From assembly GCA_026119855.1 (NCBI GenBank), contig JAOWBW010000131.1, positions 806,001-870,000 of the forward strand: a DNA stretch of 64,000 nt. The letters are read 5' to 3'. A program made the translations under genes and the position numbers. Positions 11,517-24,400 of the stretch are shown here, one piece after another (positions within the stretch are counted from its first letter, which is position 1; each line of letters begins with the position of its first letter). Under the pieces are notes generated by a model that ran no database searches, had not been told where the DNA came from, and was given only the letters and a program-made list of their open reading frames with translations. This DNA is from Campanula takesimana (Eukaryota; Streptophyta; Magnoliopsida; Asterales; Campanulaceae).

Positions 11517-12050
11517 AATACATTTCCTATGTGATATCGCTCCTATTAATTTCTTCTCTATTACTCTGTATACAAACTCTTGAATGAGTTGAATTTGACA
11601 GTATATTTTAGATAATTTAAGTGATTGGTTATCTTTATGTTGCTTTTATGCACTGTAGTATAGATATATTCAATCAATAGTTGCTGCGATACTTTTTCTC
11701 CATATACATGGCATTGATTAGCTATGCTAAAAACTTAAAATAAAAATACAAAATCAAGTAGCCTTCTTTACAAAATGTTAAGAAATGTCAAATTGATTGG
11801 CAAAGTGTTTGATGGTTTCAAGTGTTGTTGTACCTTGTATGTAACTTGCGGGCTCATATATTTATATATAGTTGGTAATGATCAGCTGCAAGCTGATGTT
11901 TATGTTCCGTTACATATCATTTTCCTTTCGTTATTCACAAGAAGCCTGCACAAGTAATACTTACTTCTATCTCCTAACACTGTTGTCTGTTTTTCCTTAG
12001 ATTTTACCCAGCTTCGTTTTACATTCATACATATATTCCAAGGTGTCAAT
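11517..12050. other. Spacer between the tandem F-box genes
   Basis: AT-rich DNA with the 3' UTR of the first copy. No further gene is seen. The duplicated block resumes near 12045. Confidence 0.4.
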
Positions 12051-12904
12051 ACATTGCTCCTGATCTTCAGTCTGCAGGCCTGTTCACTGTTGGAATATAA
12101 CGCTTTTCTCCTTCTCATCTTTAAAGGTAACATCTATCTCATCTATATTTGCTCTTTATATTAAGCTGTTTAAGGATATAGAAGTGTTTCAAGAATGAAT
12201 GTCAAATGATTAGTATTACTCTTCTTGGGTCCATATATATGTCGATTACTTCTAGAGTCTATTTACCTAGATAACTTAACCTGATGCTCTGTTATCCTGC
12301 GAGTGAGAAAATGAAAATGAATCAGAACTTTCTTTGTCATCCCAATTTATCAGGTCTCAAGGAATAAATACTCGAAACTACTCCTATCTTGTTTGGACTC
12401 TAAGGTGTTGCTTTATTTATAACTTGATACTCCATCCGTCAAAAAAATGTTAAAGTTTGACTTTTGCGGTCAACCTAACTGAGTTTTGAATACTTTATTA
12501 TTATTTTATTGAAAATTCTAAAAAATGTTATTGATATTATTTTTAATGGTGCATCAATAATAATTTTATGAAGATAACTATTTTCTTAATGGAATATGAA
12601 GTTTACATAGAGATTCCTTCTACTTCTACAGTTCCCATATCTATAACCTCTGATGCTCGGACTCTTTGGTTTACCCCGCCGTACCCGTGTCGGACACTCC
12701 TATTTTTGTGCAGTCTACACGAGTCCGGCGAGGTCAACCAAAGAGTCCGAGCACCTTAGTCTATAACTGTTTGGTGCAAATATGATGAGTTGATTATGTC
12801 CTTTCATCTTGATGACTCAATTTCCTTACAGCAAAATAATGACCACAGTTCTAACTAGATGTCCTGGCCATACCTCTATGTAGGCCTTGGTCAGCATTAT
12901 CAAC
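12051..12904 (+). promoter_or_regulatory. 5' UTR exon and leader intron of the second F-box gene
   Basis: The leader ends at 12126 with donor GTAACA. The likely acceptor TTGGTCAG ends at 12894, ten bases before the ATG, as in the upstream copy. A hAT-like MITE lies in the intron at 12648-12759. Confidence 0.5.
12648..12759. mobile_element. hAT-like MITE in the F-box leader intron
   Basis: A 112-bp element with arms of about 40 bases (GCTCGGACTCTTTGG and complement) is flanked by a perfect 8-bp duplication, TCTATAAC (12640-12647 and 12760-12767). Duplication length and size fit hAT MITEs. It is absent from the paralogous intron upstream. Confidence 0.75.
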
Positions 12905-14125
12905 ATGGAAGGTAGATATTTGCCTAGCGATGTGCATGCGATTATTCTTGCTTATTTGCCGGCTATATCTCTTATCCGATTCAAATCTGTTTGCAAATCC
13001 TGGAAAACAATCATCGAAGATCATACATTCATTGACACACACCGTCTCATTCAAGCTACTAAAAGAAATGACAACTGTGTCCTCATAAGGAACTATCAGA
13101 CTTTCTGTCTGCTTCATGGTAGTGAAACAGGAGTTGTCAAATGTGTTGATCTAGATTTACCCGTTTTCAAGGACATGGACGTCCAAAAAATGGAATTAGC
13201 CACTCCTTGTAACGGCATACTTTGTATGTCAGATGGAGAACAAGACATTGCTCTATGGAACCCTGCTATTAGACAATTTAAGCTACTTCCTAGACCTTTG
13301 ACTCCAACTCTGGATCAGGTCCCACCAAACGAGTCTCTAGGCCTTCGAAATTTCTGTTTAGGATTTGGCTTTGATCGTCAGACTGACGATTACAAGGTTG
13401 TGAGAATTCAGACGTTTGATTATGAAGTTGTATACAGACCCATAATAGTAAAAGCTGACATGTACAGTCTAAATTCTGATTCCTGGAAAAGTATTCTTTC
13501 CGTCCCAACAATTTCACTCATGAACTTTGCAGCTGGGGAGGTGTACTTAGATGGAAAATACTACTGGTGCTTTGAACAAGAGTATGATGTTTATAAGATC
13601 CTATGTTTTGACATGGTCAAAGAGGTTTTTGAGGTAATAGACTTGCCAGATTGTAGTAGCACTGATACAGAAAGCTGGGATAAGCTTGTGGTGATGAAGG
13701 ATTTCCGCGCGGATGATGAATTTGGAGCGATAGACTTGCCAAATGGTAACCATAGAAGTTATTGGAGAAAGCTTATGTTAATGAAGGATTCACTTGCCAT
13801 GGTCAGTTACATTTATTCTGAAAGTCAATTATACTTCCATTTCTGGGAGATGAAGGAAGATGGTGGATTAAGGTCATGGCATAAATTCTTGACTATAGGG
13901 CACTTCTACGATTACGATGCACCTTTTGGATTCTGGAAAACAGACGAGCTTCTTTTCAAACTTGAGCATCCTTATAGGTTGATTTCTTATGACAATACGA
14001 CTCGAGAAGTAAAAGAAATTCTTGAGAATGTTAATGTTTTTGATTTCGAGCCCGTTGGGATTTACAGCGAGAGCCTAGTTTTAGTAAGCAGAGTAGATTT
14101 TTCTTGTGTTGGGCAACACAAGTGA
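12905..14125 (+). CDS. F-box protein with F-box-associated (FBA_1) domain
   Basis: Uninterrupted single coding exon of 406 aa. Residues about 5-45 form the F-box (LPSDVHAIILAYLPAISLI, FKSVCKSW), predicted to bind SKP1/ASK in an SCF ubiquitin ligase. The FBA region follows, with CNGILCMSDGEQDIALWNPA, FKLLPRP and GFGFDRQTDDYKVVRI, then SDSWKSI and GKYYWCF. The target is unknown. The frame is open six codons further upstream, but only through a TTG, so the ATG at 12905 is chosen; the paralogue has the same start context. A segment of about 30 residues (VIDLP to LVVMKD) recurs immediately as AIDLP to LMLMKD, an internal duplication shared with the frameshifted copy. Plants carry hundreds of such genes in tandem arrays, so no symbol is given. 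Confidence 0.92.
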   Translation: MEGRYLPSDVHAIILAYLPAISLIRFKSVCKSWKTIIEDHTFIDTHRLIQATKRNDNCVLIRNYQTFCLLHGSETGVVKCVDLDLPVFKDMDVQKMELATPCNGILCMSDGEQDIALWNPAIRQFKLLPRPLTPTLDQVPPNESLGLRNFCLGFGFDRQTDDYKVVRIQTFDYEVVYRPIIVKADMYSLNSDSWKSILSVPTISLMNFAAGEVYLDGKYYWCFEQEYDVYKILCFDMVKEVFEVIDLPDCSSTDTESWDKLVVMKDFRADDEFGAIDLPNGNHRSYWRKLMLMKDSLAMVSYIYSESQLYFHFWEMKEDGGLRSWHKFLTIGHFYDYDAPFGFWKTDELLFKLEHPYRLISYDNTTREVKEILENVNVFDFEPVGIYSESLVLVSRVDFSCVGQHK

Positions 14126-15765
14126 TCAGTATTATTGTATGATGTTAGCAAGAACAGAGCTAGGGTTGCAGATGCTAAACTGATCGCCGATCTCAGTGGT
14201 GGCTTGAATGTCAAAGTGGGGGGAAGGTGACATTTCAAAGATATGATTTAGTTATGTTATTTGTAATTTCTTTTTATTTGCGAATTATAGGCTTTAGTTT
14301 TATTGGGTCACTTTAAAAAAGAAGTCTTAAAATGATTTTTGTACTTTTTTTTCCGTTATACAAAGGAACTTTGAGCAATAATTTTAAGTTGATTCATTTA
14401 TACTAATGCAAATTTGAAACTTGTTATTGATACACCATCAACAATATTATTAATAACAAGTTTTAGATTTTCATTAGAATAATTAAAGTAACCTAAAATT
14501 AGTGCTCAAACTTCACATTGTAGTAAAAACGAAAAAAATGTGAATATGATTTTTAATTTTAAAACTGATTTTAGGAGGGAGTGAGTAAGTATGATCTTTG
14601 ACCCATCAAAGATATGATTTAGAGCATAAGTTATTTGTAATTTCTTTTCGGTTTATCCACAACTAACTCCTGCTTTAGCCAACTAATCTATTCACCCATC
14701 CGAGGTAATTTTAAGTGATTTTTTCCATCACTCCAAAAAACTATGAGTGTAATCAACATGATGTATGTACAAATTCAACCGAATGACCAATATATGCAAC
14801 ATATTTTAGTGATTTGTATTAAATAATGTAACGTGCTCTTTAGTGTTTAAAAATGTTACTTGTGGAAGACCATCTCCTTTTTATATATGAATGGAGCGTT
14901 TAAAACGCCAAACGTTTACAAACGGATACGTTTTTCTGGCCAGTGGCCGCTACAATTTGTAGCTTTTTCAAAAACGGAGTGGTTAAAATAGTGGTTATTT
15001 AAAATTGGACAAAAACAACATTTTCCATATTCTTAGATCGTGTAGTTTGTCTATAGAATCTAGACAATTTTTTCAGAAATAGAGAAGAAAGATGTTGGTT
15101 TTTTATGTTTAAAATTTTATAAAAATCTTCCGTCTACTGCTATGGAAGGATCAAGAGACCTCAATCAACTTCCTATGTTCAACAATGAGAAAGAAGTACT
15201 GTGAAGTGGCCTGTTCTTATATTACGTGCCTAGCTGTTCAGTCAAAAAGTCAATAAATAATGTGGGTCTTTGTCCGACAAATGGTAAAATTACATGATAA
15301 GAGACATTTCTCCATTTTCATTAAACATTGTAAGTATGTTCCATTTTTTGCTTGGATGTATTTCGTTGTACATTTGTTGAATACTTGTGCTTAAAAATAA
15401 TCCCAATGTGAACATATTTTTTTGAGAGGGTAAAGTTGACATTATGAGTAAACATTTAAATTTTAAATTAGTATTTTAAGATGATGAATAAAACACGTTT
15501 ACAGAAAAAATGCTCCGTTTAAAAAGCTCCGTCTCAAAAACTTCTCCGTTTATAAAACACTCCGTTTGTAGAACTGTGTATCAAACAATAAGTCCTAAGT
15601 CGTCAAAAACCTAATAATAGTTTATCATGTGACCTCGCTTGATTAACTTGGACTAAATTTTGATTTGCTGACTTGTGCATGTGTGTGTGATAACTAGGCT
15701 TATTGGGGGAGGACCCGTCTAATAAACCGTCAAAACACTTGATCAGATTTGTCAAAAAATCTATA
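14126..15765. other. Intergenic stretch without genes
   Basis: AT-rich. Around 14885-14935 and 15490-15570 there are facing AAACGGAGT/CTCCGTTT-type words that could be the ends of a decayed inverted-repeat element, but I cannot define boundaries or a target duplication. Confidence 0.35.
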
Positions 15766-16044
15766 CTCTCTCCGTCTCAGCTCACTTGACACTTATTTCG
15801 ATTTTGATCCGTCCCAGCTCACTTAACACTTCCCAAAATAGCCTACCTTTTATAATTTTATATTCACTCTACCCCACCACTCATTCTCTCTCTTTATTTC
15901 CCACCACTCAATTTATTCAACCAACACTATTATTTACCCTATTCATTTCCTCTCTTCATTTTCTACCACATAATTTTTTTTTATTTTTTTTTCTTAGTTA
16001 TTGTGCCCACCTCTTGGGATGTCAAGTGAGGTGGGATGGAGGGA
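15766..16044. mobile_element. Stowaway-like MITE
   Basis: The left arm CTCTCTCCGTCTCAGCTCAC pairs with GTGGGATGGAGGGA at the right end; TA flanks the left. The interior is CT-rich and non-coding. Confidence 0.6.
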
Positions 16045-16149
16045 ATATATATTAAAAGTCGACGCGGAGGTATACGAATTCGTCATGTGGACAGTTTAGG
16101 CTAAAGAATGCTTTTGGTAAAACCATGTCATCACCATTCTTATTGATAA

Positions 16150-17125
16150 GTGACTCTTGATATTTTTATTAGTAGCTAATAGTATTAGTTAATAATAATA
16201 GTTATTACATAAGTTAGCTATTACTATTAATAGTATTAGTTTATTGTATAAGTTAACTATTACTATTAATAGTATTAGTTAACTATAATAGTTTTATTAT
16301 TAGTTAACTATAATAATTATTATGTAAGTTAACTATTACTATGAATAAATAGTATTAGAACTATAATAGTTACTATATAAGTTAACTGAGTTAAGCACCT
16401 ATTTGGTCCTTAACCTATTGAGTTTTTTTCCTTTTGGTCCTTAACCTATTTTGGTTTTCCTTTTGGTCCTTGATGTACCTAGTTGCAGGATAAAGTGGTC
16501 CTTAACCTATTTTAGTTTTCCTTTTGGTCCTTGATGTACCTATTTGCAGGACAAAGTGGTCCTTGACCTATTTTGGTTTTCCTTTCGGTCAACAAGCCAT
16601 GTCGACGATTTTAAGGACCACTTTGTCCTGCAAATAGGTACATCAAGGACCAAAAGGAAAACTAAAATAGGTTAAGGACCATATTATCCTGCACATAGGT
16701 ACATCAAGGACCAAAAGAAAAACTAAAATAGATTAAGGATCAAAAGGAAAACAAATCAATAGGTTAAGGATCAAATAGATGTTTAACTCATAAGTTAACT
16801 ATTACTATGAACAATATTAGTTAACTATAATAGTTATATAAATTACTTATTACTATTAATAGTATTAGTTAACGTTAATAGTTACTATATAAGTTAACTA
16901 TTACTATTAATAGTATTAGTTAACCATAATAGCTACTATATATATATAGGCTAACTTTTACTATTGACAATAATAGTTAATTACAATAGTTACTATATAT
17001 ATATGTTAAATTTCACAATTAACAGTATTAGTTAATTATAATAGTTATTATATAAATTAATAATTATTTTTTTAAAGAAAATAACTATTACTATTAATAA
17101 TATTAGTAAATCATAATAGTTACTC
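16150..17125. repeat. AT-rich tandem repeat of about 54-bp units
   Basis: Roughly a dozen diverged copies of a unit built from AGTTAACTATTACTATTAAT, AGTATTAGTTAAC and ATAATAGTTACTATATA. Units are partly self-complementary. The array is interrupted by the foldback element at 16388-16789. Confidence 0.7.
16388..16789. mobile_element. Foldback, Mutator-like MITE inside the AT-rich array
   Basis: Two arms of about 190 bases face each other. Each arm contains repeated TTGGTCCTTAACCTATTTT and TTGGTCCTTGATGTACCT blocks. ATAAGTTAACT occurs directly on both sides (16377-16387 and 16790-16800), fitting a 9-11-bp Mutator-type duplication, although the host repeat itself contains this word. Confidence 0.65.
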
Positions 17126-18053
17126 TCTTCATTCCAAATTAAATGTCTTGTTTATACTAAAATGAATGTTTTTTTTTTTGAAATTTTACATTCAAATAAT
17201 TTTGTACCTAAGATTTTTTTCATATATTATTATTTCATTAATTTAAGTGCAACGGTTACTAAAATATGAAGATTCTAAAAAAAAATTAATATATTAAAAA
17301 TAATTATGATAAAGTGACTTTAACTTCTCCGGTATAAGAAAGAAAAAGTCATAATTTGAAATGTAAAGTCACAAAAAATAAATTTTTGATTTGTTACTTA
17401 AAACAAATGGAAAGTCTTCAAACAATTTATTTTGTTTAACTAACAAATTAAAAAGTTTATGTTGATGCAACCCTAATCCTGCAAACAAAGGAAAAGTCAC
17501 AAACAACATTAATCTTGATTTTAAATCCAAAGTTAGAAAACGATTTACTCTTTAATTTATCCTTCCGAAATAAAAAGAAAATTACAATGTAATTGATTAT
17601 TTGCATGTCTTCTTTTTTAGTTGTATTTTTGAGATACTTAAAATTTATTATTTTTTAATCATAATAAAATATACTCTATTTGACTAACTAAATAAACGAC
17701 AAATTGTAAACAAATTTCCGCAGGGTTTTTCCTAGTTAGCTTTAAGTTAGGGACCCGGAACCGCTCCAAGTTAGCTCCACCCCTCCACCCAATGGCTCCG
17801 ATAGGCGAGCGGTTTGGGTGTGTGGCTAAGATGATTTCAATTTTTTGTGGGTCCCACCGAGTTCGAACACATCTCAACCGTTGGGTGCAGATAAAATGAG
17901 GTGGCTCCAATCAGAACCATTAGGTGAAGCTAAATAGGGGTGCAGCGGTTCGAAATCCTTATGTTAGTCACGTGTGATAATGTGACTTTGATTACATATT
18001 TTTGGCGATTTATTGGATGCAACGGTGAAAATGTGAAAAATTTAAGTGCCACA

Positions 18054-18087
<34 letters not shown>

Positions 18088-18300
18088 CCGAAAAGAAAAC
18101 CCCGGACAAAATGATAAAAAGGAGAGAAAAAATAAAGAAATAAAAAAAAAAGGAGACATCGGCGAACATCTAAATTTCGCCTGCTACTAGGGCTTCATAA
18201 CCGTACAGGTTACAGTTCAATTCTCCCGACCTCTAGGAGGTAGTTCAACGGCACTCCGGACCGGACCTGCCGTCGGCGATATCGATCATCTTTCATCGTT
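17126..18300. other. Spacer upstream of the bHLH gene
   Basis: AT-rich to 17700, then a more GC-balanced stretch with short inverted similarities near 17757 and 17950, and a CA tract followed by a poly(A) run at 18050-18087. No gene is seen. The promoter of the bHLH gene presumably lies in the 3' part. Confidence 0.35.
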
Positions 18301-18423
18301 GTCTGTTTCTCTCTTTCTTTGTATATCCCACATTCAAATACTATATACAAACGCGTTATTTACTCGGTTTTCTCTGTCTTCTTCGCAGAATTGAAGGAAT
18401 TGAGATTGAAGCTCCGAAAGGGA

Positions 18424-21400
18424 ATGGTAAGGACTGTAAAGAGTCGCCACGAAGACGAAGAAGATGACGATGAGGAATTCATTTCTAGGACCAGTGACGG
18501 CTCTTCCCAAAAAGGTAATATCGATTTGTGTGGGGTTTTCTTATGCTTTAGCGTTTGAATTTGTGTTTAAAAGTCTGTCTTCTTTAATTTTGATGCATGC
18601 AGAAGGGAGAAGAAATGATCAGAAATTGAGTGCTAATCGTTCTAAGCATTCGGAGACAGAGCAGCGTAGAAGGAGCAAAATTAATGAGAGGCAAACATTT
18701 AAAATATCCCTTGCTTTTATATTAAATTCATTTGTTTTTATATGTCTCACACAAATATATGCTTTTGTTACAATGGACTCGTATAATACCCCAGAATTAT
18801 GTAGTTAGCTAGTCCGAAACTTAGTCTATAGGCACCTGAGTTTACAAACTTTGGATGGGAAGAATGTATTGTTATTCAAGTTGGGTCAGTTATATTTATC
18901 ATTCATGTTAGCACGTAATATAATGATATGGCTAGAATGTTCTTTTACCTTCTTGATGATAATTTTTTTAGGCGAGTTTCGTATATGTTTTGAAGTTGAG
19001 GATTTCCTGTGTTCGGGAATATAAGTGTTTCGTAGTTTCATTATGTTAAGGAATTCAAAAATAGAGGAGGACAATGGGGAGAGTTTGGGTATATGGAGCT
19101 ATTGTCCTCTCATAAATAAAACCATGAGTGTTCTTGTACAACATGCTTATTATAGCTTTCTATAGAACTATTAAAAGAAAGTCTCAGAATGTACATGATT
19201 GACTCGTAAACAAAGTCACGGATATTTAGTCTGTTCCTGTTTTCTCAGAGAGCAGATCATAATGTCTCTAGTGAGGCATTTAGGCCATGACATGACGAGT
19301 GTGAGCCCTTAGTTTGAATGCCTCAATTATTCCATCCTGGTAATCTATTATGATTTGCTCAATGGTGACACAGTTTAGCTCTACTGTTATCTTTAGCTAT
19401 AATCTTATGATTCCATTGCTCAATGTACAAATTATTAATATAAGAATCCTGAAAGATTCTCCCTTCGTTCCAAAATAAATGTCGCATTTAACTTGTCAAC
19501 TTTTTAAAGAAAGGTGCTTTACTAGGTTGTATATTGCCTATACAATGATAATATTGCACCAAGTCTCTTCCTTATTTACAAGCGTGACATTTATTTTGGA
19601 ACAAACCAAAAAAATAAGTGCGACATTTATTATGGGACAACGTGAGCTATAAAGAAGCGAAAAACATGTTTGGAGGACAGGTCATGAAAGAACTAGACCT
19701 GCACTTAGATGTCAAATTATGAAATTATCACTCGTGTATCAAATAATTTGTAGTTTTCAGTTACAAGAAAGCACATTCAATGGAATTTTTGTGGGCAAGT
19801 TGAGTCTCCCTTGAAGGGATTGACTATAGACATATTCTCATTGAACTTATGTGAAGTTAGTTGACAGTAATAAGAAGTTTCAAATCCCATGTAACGCAGT
19901 TTTTAGGACTTCATTGTAACTAAGAGTAAAGAATGGATTTTCTACTCTAGATTGACTGGATTATTGGTGGAGTTGAATCTTCATGCCTGTGTGATCACTG
20001 ATCCCAAGCATTCTCACTAAAAGAAAGTTTGCATATATTAAGCTACCCTATTATACTTTTTGCTATGCAACTTGTTGGATACCAGCTCGATAAATGTAAC
20101 CACATTTAGTTGAATAAGAAAAAGGAAGCAGTCAAAGAACCAAGAGGGCTGTTCTCTGATCTACACTTTTGAGATCACAACACGTTTGAAAACACCAAGG
20201 TCAAGGGCCGGAAGGTGCAAGAAATGCTAAACTGGATCTTCAAAGGGAATCAGTAATCTACATTCTGGGATTTGGAAGGAATAGAAGCTTAAATCGGTGT
20301 TCTATAATGAATATAGGTCTGACTCAGTTTTTATACACTGTACTGTCAAGCATGTTTCACTTGCACCATTGTACAATGTGTTTTTCCGTATAAAAACCAT
20401 CATACCACAAGTATGACTTTTACTCTACACCCATCGGTTATCTCCATTATCTGTATCATTTCTACCTTTCAACTGAGTGTCTGCTGCTGTAGCAGACCAA
20501 TTTTCATTATATTTGCTGCTCTCTAAGACAATGTTGCAGTGTTGCTTACGATATATTTTAGTTAATGGTTGATATCTTTCTTGATCCCTTGCTGTTACTG
20601 ACCTCAGTGCTTTAGCTGTCCACTTAGATTAATTAAGCCCAAAATTTTGTACTATGCTTGAACCTAACTTTTTGTCAAAAACATTACAAGAATATAGTCA
20701 TGCATGTACCTGATCAACTTTGAAATGTTTGCAGATTTCAGATTTTGAGAGATCTCATACCTGAAAATGATCAGAAGAGAGATAAAGCTTCATTCTTGTT
20801 GGAGGTGTGTACTGATTATTCACCTGTTTGATGCTTCCTGTAATATTTTCTTTGACCATTTCTATCTTTAGATCTGACTTCTGGATGTTACCTTTATATG
20901 CAGGTTATACAATATATCCAGTTTTTACAGGAAAAATTACAAATGTACGAGGGGACCAACCAGGGTTGGAGTTCAGAGCCCACAAAGTTGATGCCATGGG
21001 TAAAATTCATAAGATGCTTCGCTCATGTTGAGTTTTTCACAATGCAGAATTTTTGTTTTTCTTCGACATTATCAACTTCTTTGGCGCTTGCCTAGTTATT
21101 AGACTGATTGCTTTTTTGATCCTTTTAACTTCATCGTGATCCAAGATTAAGTCTGTATTTTTAGGTTGTGGCTCTCAACAAAATAACTTGAGCTTTTTAT
21201 CTCCTCTCCCCTAACGGCAATATGCACACAAACTGTGGACAATTTCATTCCTTTATGCATATGCACAACTGGTTGTTGTTAGTCGCGACCTACGTCTTAA
21301 TAAAAGAAGTTTGTATTCCTTTTTGGCCGGTCCCATTGAAGAGTAACATTTTCTTACGGAAACCTTGTAACAGCACATTGACTAAACTAACCTTCATTTT

Positions 21401-24400
21401 CCCGCATAATTTGAATTTAAATGTATCGAGGGACAATTTAGAGAGCTAATAGATTTTTAAGCCATTTACTGAATCTGTGCGTTAAGTCAAATGTTGCTCT
21501 TCTGTTGGGATGGAGGTACTACAATTATCACTAGGATGTAATTTTTGTTTAGAACCATTTTACTTTGTGTGAGATCGGATCTGGGTTCTCACACTATGTG
21601 GAATTTATTTAGATGTTCTAGATGTCTTGGGTTACTGAAATTGATATGTTGGGTCACTTGGGGTTGACATGTGTAATTTATGTAACTCTATTTTAGTTTT
21701 GAATTATACACATCCTGCAACGGGTCAGGTTCAAGAGGTTTTGCTCTAAATCAAACCTGGCCCGCCTAGGTATGCCTATGTTCCAAGCCCTCCCGTCCTC
21801 TGCAGGAATCGGCAATCCTATTTTCCCACCCCTCCCGATAGTCAGTGTTTCCAGTTCCAAGTTGCCAAATATTCTTGAGCACAACCCACTAACTTCACCA
21901 GAAACTAAAGATCCAGTTGCAGGACCTGGGTGCAATCCTAAAGAAGGAAAATAATTCAGCTCTAGTGAATGTAAAAGTGTCATGACAATGTAAATTAATC
22001 AGAACCAAACTTCAAATTTTAGAATGACTCCTAAAACAAAATTTGAAAAACTACATTTACAGAAAGTACAAACCAAACTCATCACAGAAAAAGAGAAGAA
22101 AGATTACTTCAACTGAAACAAAAGTTCACCTTTGCAGAAGAGAACCAACAAAATGGGAACTTGAAAATGAAGAGAAGAGCTAAGGGAGGGTAAAAAAGAT
22201 GAGAGGAGCTGGTGGTCACTGGTCAGAGACTTGGTGCAGACGAGCTCGCAGTTCGCACTATTGTGCCGCTACCTCACCCATTTGTTTGTCAAATTCTATA
22301 ATTCATTTATATATGAGGCTAACTTTTGTAATTAGTAATGTATGTCTGGACAGTAAAATAAGTACATTTAAAATACATGTTTATATATACACTATGCGGG
22401 GCAGGGCCGAACCTGCCAGAGGTAAAAAATTGCTTGCCAATCTGCTCCATCCAGGACGGACTGAGCCGGTTTCGGATAAATTTCCATCACTACCTCCTGT
22501 CCCGTGGACGCATTTTGTGCATCATTGGCACTCTCTTATGCTATTTCTTGTTCTCGATTTTTCTTTTAAAAAAACATTTCAGTCTTATAAATTTAGAGTT
22601 CTCTTTTCGTCTTGTAAAATATATCCACATTTGCATAATCCCGCTCTTGCTTTCTGTCTCCTTTTGTCAATAAGGAAGTTATAATCCAACTCAGCCTTTG
22701 TCCCAATTACTTGAGGTATGCGATCCTCCCCCCTCCAAAGACTTAAAGATTTCTAGAAAAGGTACAATGTTTGAAATTGTTGACTTTGCATGGCACGTTA
22801 ATCAAATACTATTCCTTACTGATGGCAACCGATGCTTCTCTTGTAGCAAGAAAAGTTATATTTGTTGGCAAGCAGATTTGGAACACAAGCATGCGCTTTG
22901 ACACGTAGGACCAAATGCCTTGAGCCCCGATCTTCTATCTATGTCAAGTTTAGGAAAGAAGTGAATTGATTTGTTCATCCTATGATAATTTCAGATTTGA
23001 TTAGTTGGCCGGAGGGGACTAATAGGACATCCATTTTCGTTGTTGGACTGGTTTATTGTCCTTTTGTCTTTATGTATCTTTCATACACTATGATTAGCTA
23101 GAAATGAAGCATATTGATACCATATTTGTATGATGATCCTCTCTACTGATAACAAGATGCTTCATCCATATTAATTTTCTCTCTTTGTAAACAGAGAGGA
23201 AATGGTGGTGTGGATAGCTTTATTGATCAATCACAACTCGTAAAAAGTGGGTCTATTGACGATGATACTATCATTCTCAACTCGGCACTGCTGATGAACG
23301 CACAGAACTTGGTAGAATCTGAATTGAACGGGTCTGCTGCATACAAATCAACAGAAAATGGTGCAGCAACTGAAGTAGTTTCCCTCAATGTGCCATTGCA
23401 GCCAAATTTGTTTGAGACTGTGTCAATCCAACCTCCTCAGGGTCCTTTCCCTGATTTTGAGCACTTGGCTTCCAGTTCACGGCCTCCCTCTTGGAATGGC
23501 AGTTCATTTTCAACTGAACCCGCCATTCCAAACTTTACTCCACATGAGCCGAAAATGGACAGTGAAGAAGCTAGCATCTCAAATGCCTACTCAAGAGGGT
23601 AAGAAAGGAAGGGCTAAAATATCATTAGCATTCTCTCTCTCTTTTTTTTAGTAGTACATGTTTTGGCTGTATAATTTATTAAAGATATTTCATCTTCTTA
23701 TCTGCAAAATTTACTTCCTTTTTTTTGAATGTTAGTGTCTGTTTGTTATCTATGCCCATTTCCCTACATTTTGGATGATGCAATAAGCAGGTCGACTCTT
23801 TTCGCTTATTAGTAGTTCGAAAAACAGTTTTATGGGTTGTAGATACAGTTGTATGGGGCCAGCGATAAGCCATAGTAATATGCATCCACATTCATGTTCA
23901 GTAGCTTAAAGTTATTTCTGTTGCATTTCCTTTGAATTGGACATTCGTGTGGTGTCACAGATTTATTTTTGGTGCTGAACAGGTTGTTGAATAGCCTAGC
24001 TAATGCCCTGGGATCTTCGGGAGTGGATTTGTCGCAGGCTAGCATTTCTGTGCAGTTGGATGTACGGAAAGGGACAAGCAGCGAAGCAGCCTCGACTGCT
24101 TTTGGAACTAAGGTAGAAAATACATTGTTTCTTGCGCTACATATCGTTGTTTTCTATTAAACTTCCCCTGAATCCTTTTGTCATGAATACTACCTTAGGA
24201 TTTACTTATTTTGCTATTATTACCGTGTTGAATTTCTGTCTATTCGTGCAAAACTTCCCTGGAGCGGTATTTTTTGGACGAGTATAGTTGTCAATACAGG
24301 GTGTGCATAGGTTGTGAAAGCCACTATAAAGATGTCTCCATGAGGGGAAGGACAAAAAATAATGTATCCTAAGCTACTTCAAGGTCGGGTAGACTGAAAG

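Noticed and set aside
15786..16055. 89-codon plus-strand frame
   Set aside because: It is the CT-rich interior of a Stowaway-like MITE.
17757..17955. Inverted-repeat element around GGAACCGCTCC and GCAGCGGTTC
   Set aside because: The arms match only in short patches and no target duplication could be defined.
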